Assembly (NCBI GenBank): GCA_963728125.1 | Contig: CAVSIZ010000015.1 | Span: 186,001-250,000 of the forward strand | From: CAWDCV01 sp963728125 | Lineage (GTDB): Bacteria > Actinomycetota > Actinomycetes > CAWDCV01 | Reading direction: 5' to 3' | DNA length: 64,000 bases | Shown here: positions 51,194 through 60,578 of the stretch, piece by piece | How positions within the stretch are numbered: the stretch's first letter is position 1 | How the letters are laid out: each line of letters opens with the position of its first letter | Translations under genes and position numbers: made by a program | Notes under the pieces: model-generated | What the model was told of the DNA's origin: nothing | Databases searched by the model: none | What the model saw: the letters and a program-made list of their open reading frames with translations, nothing else

Positions 51194-51822
51194 ATGACGA
51201 CCATTGCTTTCAGCCCCGATCCCCGGCTGGCGTATTGGCCGACGCCGCCCGAGGTTGCCGAGGACGTGGTACTGCAGGCCCTCGAGCCGTGGCACGGGCG
51301 CGGGGACGGCGTGCGAGTGCTCGAACCATCCGCCGGCGAAGGGCATCTGGCGGCTGCGGTCCGCGTCTGGCTGCCCGAGGCTCACATCACCTGCGTAGAG
51401 CCCTGCTCGGACCGGGCTGAGCGGTTGCGTGCTCGCGCGGGCGCGACTGACGAGGTCGTCGAGGCCACTCTCGAGGAATACCTGGTTCGGGTGGCGTTCG
51501 AGGCAATGGCGGGCACCTGGCAGGGCTTCCACTTGGTTGTGATGAATCCGCCGTTCGCCCTCCAGGGGCGCCAGAGGCGTGGGCAGAGCACATCCTGGCG
51601 CTGCTCGACGACCCGCATGTCATGTCTCCAGACGCGGTGCTCAGCGCCGTCGTACCCCGGGTTGTCATGACCGGTCAGTCTCGCTTGGTTCGCAAGGTAC
51701 GCAGCATGCTGCACCCCTACGGCGGGATGGAGGCGTGCCGCCGAGGTGCCTTCGACGGTGTCGGTGCGTGGGTCAGTACCGCACTGCTCTGGGTGCAGGT
51801 GGCGGTGCCGGCCCCGGACTGA
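51194..51822 (+). pseudogene. N6-adenine-type DNA methyltransferase, frameshifted
   Basis: From the ATG at 51194 the protein shows motif I RVLEPSAGEGHLAAAV and catalytic motif IV VVMNPPFAL. After FALQG the reading passes, by loss of one base in a G run near 51566, into the frame APEAWAEHILALLDDPHVMS, then the downstream stretch to a TGA at 51820-51822. Read through, it would be about 209 residues, close to the phage-type orphan methyltransferases that lack a restriction partner. No restriction gene is adjacent. As written it makes a truncated protein. Confidence 0.6.
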
Positions 51823-51930
51823 TGTCGTTGCCGATTCGCCCCACCGGCGGCGGGGTGTCGGCACGAGGCCGCTGCTTTGCCAGCGGCATGCCTGCGACAA
51901 CGTTGCCCCGCCGGCGCCTACCGTTGATGA

Positions 51931-52722
51931 GTGGGCGACAAGCGCGCGATCGAATGGACGGAAGCAACCTGGAACCCGACCACTGGCTGCGACCGCATCT
52001 CCCGCGGCTGTGACAACTGCTACGCGCTGGCCCTTGCAGCACGCCTGAAGGCGATGGGGAACCCTAAGTACCAGGTCGACGGAGACCCGCGTACATCAGG
52101 ACCGGGGTTCGCGGTGGCCACGCACGCGTCCGTTCTCGAGCTTCCTCACCGCTGGCGCGCTCCGCGGACCGTTTTCGTCGATTCCATGAGCGATCTCTTC
52201 CATGCGCGCGTTCCCGCCGAGTTCATCGCCAGTGTCTTTGCCGTCATGGAGACGACTCCGCGCCACACCTATCAAGTGCTCACTAAACGATCAACGCGGC
52301 TGCGGCGGCTCGCGCCCACTCTGCCGTGGCCGTCGAATGTCTGGATCGGCGTGTCGGTCGAGGACGATGAAAATCTGCGGCGCGTCGACGACCTGCGTTC
52401 GGTTCCGGCCGCTGTTCGCTTCATCTCCGCCGAGCCGCTGCTCGGCCCCCTCGCTCCGGCGTTAGATCTGAACGGAATCGACTGGCTCATCGCCGGCGGT
52501 GAAAGCGGCTCGCGCGCGCGGGGGCTGGAGGGATCGTGGATCCGGCAGCTGCGGGACGCATGCACCGAGGCTGACGTCGCCTTCTTCTTCAAGCAATGGG
52601 GAGGCCGCACACCGAAGGCCGGCGGGCGGCACCTCGACGGGCGGACCTGGGACGACCTGCCTCGACAGCGTGATCGTTGGACGGCCAGCACGGGCCGCAC
52701 TTCATTGGCGGCTGCGCGCTGA
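51931..52722 (+). CDS. Phage Gp37/Gp68 family three-Cys-motif protein
   Basis: The intact 263-residue protein begins at a GTG and has the family signature IEWTEATWNPTTGCDRISRG followed by CDNCYA: three cysteines in a Cys-x6-Cys-x2-Cys pattern, suggesting a radical-SAM-like metal site. Conserved FVDSMSDLFHARVP, VSVEDDENLRRVDDLRSV and FISAEPLLGPL follow. Biochemical function is unknown. The family often neighbours a TcmP partner protein, and such a start follows here 26 bases later. It is the best-preserved gene of the island's left half. Confidence 0.85.
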   Translation: MGDKRAIEWTEATWNPTTGCDRISRGCDNCYALALAARLKAMGNPKYQVDGDPRTSGPGFAVATHASVLELPHRWRAPRTVFVDSMSDLFHARVPAEFIASVFAVMETTPRHTYQVLTKRSTRLRRLAPTLPWPSNVWIGVSVEDDENLRRVDDLRSVPAAVRFISAEPLLGPLAPALDLNGIDWLIAGGESGSRARGLEGSWIRQLRDACTEADVAFFFKQWGGRTPKAGGRHLDGRTWDDLPRQRDRWTASTGRTSLAAAR

Positions 52723-52747
52723 CCCGGCTGTCTGCTACCCAAGAACG

Positions 52748-53101
52748 GTGGCGGAACGTCCGTGGGGGTTCTGGACCGAGAGCAAGCTCGACGTGCTGTC
52801 GGCCTATCTGCATGGGTTCACCACGGCATGTCGGCGGGATGAGCTACTAGCAGACGGCTGTTCTCAGGCGGCGTTCGCGTCCGCTACCTGGCCGCCTACC
52901 TCGCGGTTGCTGGCCGCCAACGACGCGGGACTGCCGCCGGCTTACGCACAGCTGCGCGACTGGCTGCAGCAGGAGCTCGCCCTGCTCGCTCTGGGTATTG
53001 GGGATGCGCGTCGCGCGTTGCTGGAGTACCTCGTCCAACAGCAAGGCCTAAGCGAGGCGCCGAGCGGCTGCTCGCGCCAGCCACCTCAGCGCGCTAGATG
53101 A
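52748..53101 (+). pseudogene. tcmP: TcmP (three-Cys-motif partner) remnant
   Basis: The GTG at 52748 opens a 117-residue frame whose first 30 residues (PWGFWTESKLDVLSAYLHGF) match the N-terminus of TcmP proteins. The expected continuation into a nuclease-like core is missing; after TTACRRDE the sequence loses likeness, and the remaining helical part (LRDWLQQELALLALGIGDAR) is of unknown origin. TcmP proteins are normally about 300 residues or more, so this is a broken or swapped copy. Confidence 0.5.
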
Positions 53102-53249
53102 TGATCTTGCGACGCCCTTCTCCGTGTCCCGAGGCGCTTTCGTCGCTCCGGTCGACATCGAACTCGCCGGGTTCGCAGGCGGGCAGCACCGACGGCAGAA
53201 CTGCTTCCGCCTGCACGGACAGCGAGGTGTAAATCGTCTCGTGGGACCC
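53098..53249 (-). mobile_element. IS30 transposase fragment, downstream part
   Basis: On the minus strand the frame G-SHETIYTSLSVQ is the IS30 transposase motif that follows the DDPAMRV-type segment. Nearby frames give CLRT-like pieces typical of the next motif. The fragment ends at an early stop. It continues the N-terminal fragment at 54355-54839 but is separated from it by 1.1 kb of unrelated coding DNA. Confidence 0.6.
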
Positions 53250-54354
53250 CAAGTTCACCCAAGGAGTGCAGGGCGTCTCCAATGACCAGGCGCATTCCGG
53301 CGAAGGACGGATCCAACCAATTGATGGAAGGCTGGCCGTCCTTGAAGTAGTGCAGGTACACCCATCGCCGTGTGACCCCGTCGGCGCCCCTCACCCGTCC
53401 GGTTGCGCTCCAGTTGGTGTCCTTGACTCCGGGGTTGTGAAAAATCACCCGCTGCAGCCGGCCGATGATATAGCCGGCATTCTGCAGTCGGTCCTCTGCC
53501 TCAGTGTCGAGGTTCACCGAGTCCTTCCCCGGCGGGACTTCGGGCAGCAAATGCCAGTCCTCCGGGGGGATCTCCACCATGTGGTAAATCCCCGGATAGT
53601 CCTCAACCTTCATCTCGGCCAGCCGGAAGTCTGCACCCTTGCCGGTGTGGCCGGGCACGATGTCGTCGATGACCACGGCACCGTGCTCAGCTGCCACTTC
53701 GCACAGGCGACGGAACTCGAATTCCGTGCCGAATACTGCGTCGATTTGTGTGCTGATGCGATCGAAGTGGCCGTCAATGCTCGGGGTCGTTTCCCGACCA
53801 GAGATCCCCCCGGCGCGCTTCACCGGACCGGTATGCACAGCGTCGATACCGATCGCCTCGAACGCCTGCCACAGATTCTCGTCACCCAAGGTACTCAGAA
53901 ACGAATGGCCGGGCCGTGTGATCGTCGAGATGGGATAGGCGGTGAACCACACCGACGCCTTCTCGATCGCGGCCCTGGGATTGGGATTCGCGAACGGGTT
54001 CTGGAACATGCCCCCGATCCCGGAGAACTGTCCGGCGATCTCCCGCGCCTCCGCGAGCATGGACTCCTCGCGCAGCCAGCTGACGTAGTCCTCCTGTTCC
54101 ATCGCATCCTCCACCCACCGACTCGCCTGCTCGCCGAGCAGGTGAGCCAGGCTCAAACTGGATCAGCTGGCGGTTCCCCCAGGAAGAAGAGTTCCCCGAG
54201 GTCCGCGCGCCCACACCCGTGCCGACCGGCGATGAGGCCGCGACGTCGTACAGGGGAGCGGACAGCATGCGGCCAATGTGCCGGGTGGGGCGCGGAAGAT
54301 CGACGAGGGGAAGCCTCGGCTCGAGGACAGTACAGGTTCAGCTTCGACGGAACT
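53250..54354 (-). pseudogene. Trehalose-synthase-like (GH13) 5' fragment inserted in IS30
   Basis: The minus-strand frame from 54156 reads LAHLLGEQASRWVEDAMEQE, then WFTAYPISTITRPGHSFLST, FEAIGIDAVHTGPVKRAGG and KDGQPSINWLDPSFAGMRLV. This is the conserved N-terminal half of a GH13 family annotated as trehalose synthase or alpha-amylase. Pieces LYDVAASSPVGTGVGART and ELFFLGEPPADPV in other frames extend it upstream to about 54270. It stops at GDALHSLGELG, before the catalytic LDANGF-type strand, so no active enzyme can be made. Both ends abut IS30 sequence and GGACCC. Confidence 0.65.
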
Positions 54355-54935
54355 GGACCCGCATCGCCGGATCGTCGGGGAAGTCGATCGACAGCCGGCG
54401 GTTGATCTGCTGCGGTGACCAGCGGACCGCCAACTTGTCCTCGACGTAGCGACGCAGCGCCGGGTCGCCGGCCCGCGGCCGGGCCGTTCGCAACGTGGCC
54501 AGCCGATCCGCGCCAGCGGCCCGGTAGCCGTTCGGGGCGCTGTTGCGGGCCACCTCACGCCAGACGGTCGACACCGCTCGGCCGAGCTCGACCGCGATGG
54601 CGGTGAGCGTCTTCCTGGCGGCCAGCCCGCGCGAGATCGTCTCCCGTTCTTCCAGCGACAGCCGCAGCGCCGGCCGCGGCCTCGTCACCCGCTGCCGCAC
54701 TCACCCGACTGCGCCAGCAGTAGCGACCAGCGGTCCTCGAGATCCCGGCGGCGGCCGCCGCCTCCTTCAGCGTCGCCCCGCTCGCCCTCGCGGAGAAGAA
54801 CTTGACCCGTACCTCGACCGGTTTCGGCTTGCGCCCCATCCATGACCTCCCAAGATCGACAGGAGGTCAGACTGGACGACCGCTCTTGCGTTGACCGGCT
54901 GAAACCGCCGACGCTAAGGGGTCAAAATTCGGGCG
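54355..54935 (-). mobile_element. IS30 transposase, 5' part and probable end
   Basis: The frame from the ATG at 54839 (KPVEVRVKFFSARASGATLK, then EAAAAAGISRTAGRY) and the overlapping frame from 54700 (LSLEERETISRGLAARKTLT, then ELGRAVSTVWREVARN and RWSPQQINRRL) are the two helix-turn-helix regions of IS30 transposases, shifted by indels near 54707-54730. It ends at DDPAMRV where the foreign 1.1 kb begins. GGGGTCAAAATTCG at 54917-54931 may be the outer inverted repeat; the opposite end was not found. Confidence 0.65.
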
Positions 54936-54982
54936 TCGCTGACAGCACGCACCGCTTCATGAGGAGAATGCTGCGATTCAGC

Positions 54983-55666
54983 TCAATTCTCAGGGGACGA
55001 AACGCCCTTTCCTGCGCGAGGTACGAGCCGAGAAACCAGAAGGGCGACGACGGTCACCAGGTAGATCGAACCGAGGAGGGCTTCAAGAACTGCGCACGCC
55101 CGGCCCAGATTCTCGGCGGCAGTGAGATCGCCGTACCCGACCGTCAGTTGCGTGATGAAGCTGAAGTAGAGGTAGTCGGCGCTTGTTGGGTCGACCGGTT
55201 GCGCGAAGAACGCCGAGGAATCAAAGTTCCCGATCGCCGTGTAGATGAACGCCCACAGCATGCCGAACAATACGTAGACGCACAGCGCCGCGAGGACGGT
55301 TCGCGTATCGATTACGCCCCGCCGTAATACGGACCTTACGATTGCGAATGGCGCTAGGACGACCAGTGCCGCGTTGAGCAGCGCAGCGGCGCCGTCGCCC
55401 GAGTCACCGATCGCGACGAGTGACAGCGCACCGAGGAACGCCGCCAAGGCGACGAACGCGGCCACGCGCCGAAGGCGAGGGGAAGCATCCGCGGCGGACA
55501 GCGATGCGAGAAGCGTCGCGCCCATCAGTGCTACGCCGATAGGTCGCGTCCACGTCGAGGTGCTGCCCGCCATCAAGAACACGAAGGTCGCGAGCAACAG
55601 GATCAGGACAAGACCAAAGCGAGACTCGGCGCGCGTCGCAGGCCTGGTTCGGCGCGGCTCGCCCAT
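54983..55666 (-). CDS. Two-pore-type potassium channel protein (Ion_trans_2)
   Basis: From the ATG at 55666 the protein has 227 residues and about six membrane spans. Near the C-terminus the pore loop reads FSFITQLTVGYGDLTAAENL with the potassium filter TVGYG. No RCK domain follows, so gating is unknown. It is intact in contrast to its neighbours. It lies 48 bases after the probable IS30 end. It probably sets membrane potential or K+ level; with TRIC, TMEM175 and BASS fragments nearby it forms an ion-transport group. Confidence 0.85.
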   Translation of the reverse strand: MGEPRRTRPATRAESRFGLVLILLLATFVFLMAGSTSTWTRPIGVALMGATLLASLSAADASPRLRRVAAFVALAAFLGALSLVAIGDSGDGAAALLNAALVVLAPFAIVRSVLRRGVIDTRTVLAALCVYVLFGMLWAFIYTAIGNFDSSAFFAQPVDPTSADYLYFSFITQLTVGYGDLTAAENLGRACAVLEALLGSIYLVTVVALLVSRLVPRAGKGVSSPEN

Positions 55667-56437
55667 GCGTGACACGTGCTCAGATTGCCCGAATTGAGCG
55701 GCCCGCGCTTGATTTCGAGGTCGAGGCGGGCGCCCATTCTGTCCACGGAGCGTCCTTGGTCCATGAGTGGCGACCGTCGTCGTGGCGCCGACCGGCAGCC
55801 GCGACAAGGCGCTACGGCACGACCCGGACGAGAGGCGTGAGAGTTTCCGTCGAGGCCCCCGTCTTGGCCCGTGCGCAGCCGCATTGTCAGCCTGCGTTCC
55901 CGTGGCTCTTCAGGGTGCCAGTTGGGGGTGCCTCGACACAGAAGGCGACGTCGTCAGCGAACCGCGTTGGGGCCGTCCGTCGTGAGATGTCCCCGATGCT
56001 GTTGGTCCGACTCTCGGGAACCTGGGGCTTCTCGGTCCGGAGCGTTTCCGAACGGCGCGTCTGGCATTTTGGAGAGGCGGCGGTTGGTCCCGAAAGTAGT
56101 GTCGCGTCACTGCTCGAAGGCGTCGCACGCGCCCACCTGGACCGTGGCGACGCGGTATGCACCATTGCGGAGATGTCGCGGGCCGCGGAGCTGACCCCCG
56201 CTCCGGCCGATCAAGGCCGTCGATGGGCCGAAGCTGCCTGCATCGGTGCGACCTTCAGGCGAAGTCTGTAGCGCGACGCTCAGCGAGAGCAGGACCAGCC
56301 CGGCGGTCGAGGCATCACGTCGGCGGGAGCGGTGGCGACCTCGGGGGCCGGCTCACTCATCGAGATCCGTCGCCTGCAGCGACGGGCACGTCAACCGGCT
56401 CTGCCGGTGTCGTTGGCCCAAAGAAATCGTCGCTAGC
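55667..56437. other. Gene-poor stretch between K+ channel and TRIC genes
   Basis: Open frames exist on both strands here, the longest 200 residues on the plus strand from 55669, but their composition is Arg/Ser-rich with no domain or membrane pattern. I support no gene in these 771 bases. Part may be the lost 5' end of the TRIC gene. Confidence 0.5.
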
Positions 56438-57213
56438 GGCATCACCATCGGCGGGTTCAAGTGGACCGGAAACTTCACGACGATCGACCTGATCGCCGCG
56501 ACGACCAATGCGCTGAACGGTGCGCTTCTGGCCCGTAGACCCGATCACTTCCGGAACTACACGATCGTGGGGATCTTGCTGATGGCGCTCCTCGGCGGCA
56601 TCGGCGGCGGGGCCACCCGCGACGTGCTGTTGAACGAGATCCCCGGTGCGCTCACCAACCCGGCATACATCCTGGTCTGTCTGGCGGCTGGCGTGCTTGG
56701 ATACTCGATCGCCTTCGCCGGCGGTCAACTGTTCCGCGAGGGACTCTTCCAGTTCATGACGTCCTTCTCGCTGCCCTGGTACGCCATCGCCGGGGCGATG
56801 GCCGCAGAGGCGGCAGGCCTGCCGGTCCTCGGGGTCCTGGCGCTCGCGGTGATCGGGCCGACCGCCGGGCGGTACTACATCGACGTGACCAGCGGCGTAC
56901 CGCCCAAGCAGTTCGTTCGCGGCGAGTGGTTCGTCGCAATCGCCGCCCTCACCGGGCTGGTGTGGCTGCTGTGCGACGCGGCCGGCATGGGCACGTGGTG
57001 GTCGGTCGGGATCGCCTTCCTGGTTGGCTTCGTCGTTCGCACCCTCGCGCTCTATCTGGGCTGGGAGGAACCGCTCGCCAAGGAGCCCGCCAGTGTGTAC
57101 CAGCACTCCGACGGCCGCCCGCTGCTGGGCGCAAGCTCGCCGGCAAGTCCCGGCGGGAGCTGCACGACCTGGGGCTGGTCGTCGACGACTCGTCCGGGGT
57201 CGGCGACGGCTAG
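56438..57213 (+). pseudogene. TRIC/UPF0126 cation-channel protein, 3' frameshift, start unclear
   Basis: The protein has seven spans with the TRIC signatures FTTIDLIAATTNALNGALLA and LLGGIGGGATRDVLLNEIP, plus WYAIAGAMAAEAAGLPVLG. No ATG, GTG or TTG stands in frame close to the start of homology (about 56450), so the 5' end may be lost or changed. After DGRPLLG one base is missing in the GGG run at 57127-57129; the natural ending KLAGKSRRELHDLGLVVDD is in the next frame with a TAG at 57211. TRIC proteins conduct K+ or other monovalent cations. Confidence 0.7.
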
Positions 57214-57249
57214 TACGTAAGACCACAGCTCGAGGCCCGGAGGACCGAA

Positions 57250-58047
57250 ATGACCGCTGCTGACCTCTTCAACGCGATCTTCAACGCGGCGCTTGTGGCC
57301 ATGCTCCTGACGCTGATCGCGAGCCTGGGCATGACCTTCAGCCTCGGCCAGATCCTGGAACCGGTGCGTCGGGTCAGGCTGCTGGTCGGCAACCTCGTCG
57401 TGAACTCGGTGCTGGGACCCCTGGTGGCGATTGGCATCTGCTACCTGCTCCCTCTCACGGACCAGGCGCGCGTCGGCGTGGCGGTCGTGACGATCTTCGC
57501 GGCCGGCCCGGCCGGGCTCAAGGCGTGCGAGCTCACCAAGCGGGCGGACATGGCGATGGCCGTCTCCTTCACCATCGTGTTGCAGGTGTCAACATCCTGG
57601 TCGCCCCGCTCTGGGCCGAAGTCATCGTCGCCGGCGCCACCGTGAACCCGTGGAGCATCATCGTCGACCTGCTCTGCCTCGTGCTGCTCCCGCTGGTCGC
57701 GGGGCTGGTCCTGCGTAGCCACTACCCCGAGCACCGGGACGCGTGGAAGGGCGGCCTGGAGCGGGTCTCCAGCAGTCGTCTCCGTGGTGGGCACATGGGT
57801 GATCATCGCCTCCATCCTGATCATCGCCGTCTACATCGCGCTGGGCTGGGCGGTCGCCTTCCGTGACCAGCAGGCCGCGATCACGATCTCGATGCTGTCG
57901 TCCATGCGGTTCACACCGATCGGGCTGGTCGTCATCTCGACCATGCTGAACAACAACGGGGCATACCTCACCCCGCGCTGATGTTCGCCCTGGTCGACAC
58001 CATCGTCCCGTTCCTCACCGCCGCCGAGATCGGCCGCGCCGTCGGCC
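57250..58047 (+). pseudogene. BASS-type sodium-dependent transporter, three frameshifts
   Basis: The ATG at 57250 follows a CCGGAGGA ribosome site. The chain LIASLGMTFSLGQILEPVRR, IFAAGPAGLKACELTKRADM, NILVAPLWAEVIVAGATVNP, VVSVVGTWVIIASILIIAVY, ISMLSSMRFTPIGLVVISTM and LMFALVDTIVPFLTAAEIGR forms one BASS transporter but needs frame changes near 57588, 57773 and 57975. At least two would be cured by one added G. BASS proteins co-transport Na+ with organic or inorganic anions. Read without correction it makes only 131 residues. Confidence 0.65.
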
Positions 58048-58129
58048 GTCATCCCCCGAGGACCTCATCGAAGATGCCCACGCACACCACCCCCGCGGGC
58101 GAACCCGCCGGCCCCTCCCAGCAGGCCCC

Positions 58130-58972
58130 ATGGCCGCACAGCAGTACGACCGGTCCATCTCTGCCGGCGGCCCGGCGGAAGGCATGGTGTGGGTCCCGGG
58201 CGGCAGCTTCTTGATGGGCTCGGAGCACTTCTACCCCGAGGAACGGCCCGTCCACCGGGTCGAGGTCGACGGCTTCTGGATGGACGACCACCAAGTCACC
58301 GTCGCCGAGTTCGGCCGATTCGTCCACGCGACCGGGTACGTGACGGTCGCCGAGCGCCCCCTCGACCCGAAGCAATTCCCGGGCGCCGACCCGGCGCTGC
58401 TGCACCCAGGGTCACTCGTGTTCTTCCCGACGGACGGCCCGGTCGACCTGCGCGACTTCACCCAGTGGTGGCGCTACCTGCTAGGTGCGCAGTGGCGCCA
58501 CCCGCGCGGCCCTGGCAGCGACATCGACAGGCTCAGCGAGCATCCCGTCACCCACGTGGCCGCGGAGGACGCCGAGGCCTACGCGGCGTGGGCGGGCAAG
58601 CAGCTGCCCAGCGAGGCCGAGTGGGAGTTTGCCGCGCGCGGCGGCCTCGAAGGGCGCCATCTACACCTGGGCGACGACTTCGCCCCAGATGGCCAGAAGA
58701 TGGCCAACACGTGGCAGGGCGAGTTCCCCTGGCAGAACCTGCTCACTGACGGCTGGGCCGGCACCTCCCCGGTCAAGACCTTCCCCGCATCCACTACGTC
58801 CCTAATGTCGGGGTTCGACAATCGTCCCCTTAGGTCCACTGCGGCGATACCTCGGTGGTCTTATTCGAACCCCAAAGGGACCAGGCCGTCCCGCGCTCTC
58901 AGCGGCATGTCAGTGGTTGGCTTCGACCTAGCGCCATCCCAGCGTATTGATCGACTAATCCCCTTTGGGTGA
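58130..58972 (+). pseudogene. Formylglycine-generating-enzyme (SUMF1) family, truncated
   Basis: The N-terminal two thirds match FGE/SUMF1: GMVWVPGGSFLMGSEHFYPE, EVDGFWMDDHQVTVAEFGRF, HVAAEDAEAYAAWAGKQLPS and EAEWEFAARGGLEG. The stretch after GLEG reads RHLHLGDDF where family has AIYTWGDDF, explained by one added and one lost G within 20 bases (58653, 58670). After TSPVKTFPAS the sequence turns into unrelated residues, so the catalytic-cysteine region is absent. FGE activates sulfatases by oxidising a cysteine; no sulfatase gene is nearby. As written it cannot work. Confidence 0.7.
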
Positions 58973-59057
58973 TGGCAGGGGCCGAATATCGGGCTAGCGT
59001 CCGCGGCAGGACCGACCGGCACCAGATATCGCCCGGAGCGGAGTGAAGGAGTGTGTG

Positions 59058-59879
59058 ATGGTTCAGGCTCAGGGTCCGACGCAGGCGGGACGGTTCGAGC
59101 GGTGGTTCGAGGTGGAGGTTGTCCGGCCGATGGCCGACTTCCAGGATTCGAGCCAGGAGTGGCGGCGCTTGTTCTCCGAGCTGCTTGGGACCTTCTTTCT
59201 GGTGCTGGTCGCCGCTGGTGGTGGGATGATGGGTCAAGCCTTCCCCGACACGATCAGTCGTACCGCGGCGGTGGTCGCACCGGGGATGATGGTGATGGCC
59301 ATCATCTTGTTCATGGGGAAGGTGTCCGGCGCCCATCTCAATCCTGCGGTGAGCATCGCGTTCTCGCTGCGGGGAGACTTCCCGTGGCGACGGGTGCCTG
59401 GCTACATCGTGGTCCAGCTCGCCGGAGCTGCGCTGGCGGCCTGGTTCCTGCAGTCCGTTGTCGACGTGTCAGCGACGTTCGGTTCCAACTACCCGGCCGC
59501 TGACTACTCTTCCCTTGACGCATTCCTGATGGAGGCGGTTCTCACCCTGGGTCTGGTGAGCGTCATCCTGGGTACGGCTTCGGGCGCGCAGAACGTCGGC
59601 GTGATCGGCGCGCTGGGCGTGGGCGCCTATATCGCCTTGGCGGGCTTGTGGGGGAGCCCGATCTCGGGAGCGTCGATGAACCCCGCACGCACGTTCGGCC
59701 CCGATCTGGTCGGAGCTGACTTCACCGACTACTGGGTTTATGTCGCGGGTCCGTTGACTGGTGCTGTGCTCGCCGTGGGTGGCGCGTTCGTGCTTCGCGG
59801 GTACGGCGGGGGCCGCGCCGGGTCCTCGGCGGCTCAGGGTGCGCTGGACACCGACGTTCTTCGGCCCGGGCAGTCTTGA
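59058..59879 (+). CDS. Aquaporin / MIP family channel
   Basis: From the ATG at 59058 (GAAGGAG before it) the protein has 273 residues with six spans and both NPA boxes: GAHLNPAVSIAF and GASMNPARTFGPDL. The arginine after the second NPA (NPAR) is the selectivity residue. The extra N-terminal 35 residues are hydrophilic. No glycerol-facilitator Asp after the second NPA is seen, so water transport is more likely. The gene is intact. Confidence 0.9.
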   Translation: MVQAQGPTQAGRFERWFEVEVVRPMADFQDSSQEWRRLFSELLGTFFLVLVAAGGGMMGQAFPDTISRTAAVVAPGMMVMAIILFMGKVSGAHLNPAVSIAFSLRGDFPWRRVPGYIVVQLAGAALAAWFLQSVVDVSATFGSNYPAADYSSLDAFLMEAVLTLGLVSVILGTASGAQNVGVIGALGVGAYIALAGLWGSPISGASMNPARTFGPDLVGADFTDYWVYVAGPLTGAVLAVGGAFVLRGYGGGRAGSSAAQGALDTDVLRPGQS

Positions 59880-60000
59880 TCGACGCAAGCGCCCCGGACC
59901 ACCCGTGAGTAGGTCCCACGGGGAGGGTCAACGAAGAGTCTTGATGGTCGTCAGGGACTGGTCGTGAGCATGAAGGAGGAGCGGGTGGCCGGAGGAGAAG

Positions 60001-60105
60001 ATGGGTTCGAAGTTCAATTATGTGGTATCGGTGATGTTTGAGAACCGGTCCTTCGACAACCTGCTTGGCCGCCAGCGTACTTCGGAAACCTCGTCAGTTT
60101 CTTGA
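60001..60105 (+). pseudogene. Phospholipase-C/phosphoesterase family 5' fragment
   Basis: The ATG at 60001 with a GGAGGAG ribosome site opens a 34-residue frame KFNYVVSVMFENRSFDNLLG, the metal-binding N-terminal motif (E-N-R-S-F-D) of the phosphoesterase family that includes phospholipase C and acid phosphatase. It breaks after about 23 residues, where a TMEM175 fragment begins. Only the promoter-proximal end of the gene remains. Confidence 0.65.
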
Positions 60106-60551
60106 CGATCGGCGCTGCGTGGCTCGCCCATGGTGCTCTGACCGATCGCCTGGAGCGCCCCGATTCGCTCTTCGTGCGAGTGAACCTGCTCGTTCTGATG
60201 GTGATCGCGTTCTTGCCGTTCCCGACCCGGCTGGTCGCTGATGCCCTGCACGGTGCGGATAGCGAGCGTGTCGCGGTCACCTTGTATGGGTTGACACTGC
60301 TGGCGATCCGGCTGCTGGCATCCGCGTTGGACGCGTATGCGCGGCGGGAGCACCTATCCAAGGCTCAGGGCGAAGGCACGGAGCTGCAACGAGAGGAGCG
60401 AGAATTTCTGCCGGTCATCGTGGCGTATGTGATCGCGATCCTGATCGGGCTCGTGTTGCCTCTGGTGTCGGTGGCGTTGTACTTCGCGATCGCGGTGTTC
60501 ATGGTGGTGCCGTTCCGGGCGATTTCACGACTGCTGTTTAGGCGTGCTTAG
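60072..60551 (+). pseudogene. TMEM175-family potassium channel, 5'-truncated
   Basis: The frame YFGNLVSFLTIGAAWLAHGA followed by RVNLLVLMVIAFLPFPTRLV matches the second and third spans of bacterial TMEM175 (DUF1211), continuing through the last spans to FRAISRLLFRRA. The first span with its conserved RxxxFSD motif is missing; the sequence joins directly to the phosphoesterase fragment near 60072. About 150 residues remain of the usual 190-210. It has no own start codon with a ribosome site. Confidence 0.65.
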
Positions 60552-60578
60552 ACGGCCGCTGATGGGTCACGTCCAACC

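Noticed and set aside
55669..56271. 200-residue plus-strand protein
   Set aside because: Residue composition and lack of any domain or ribosome site suggest a chance frame.
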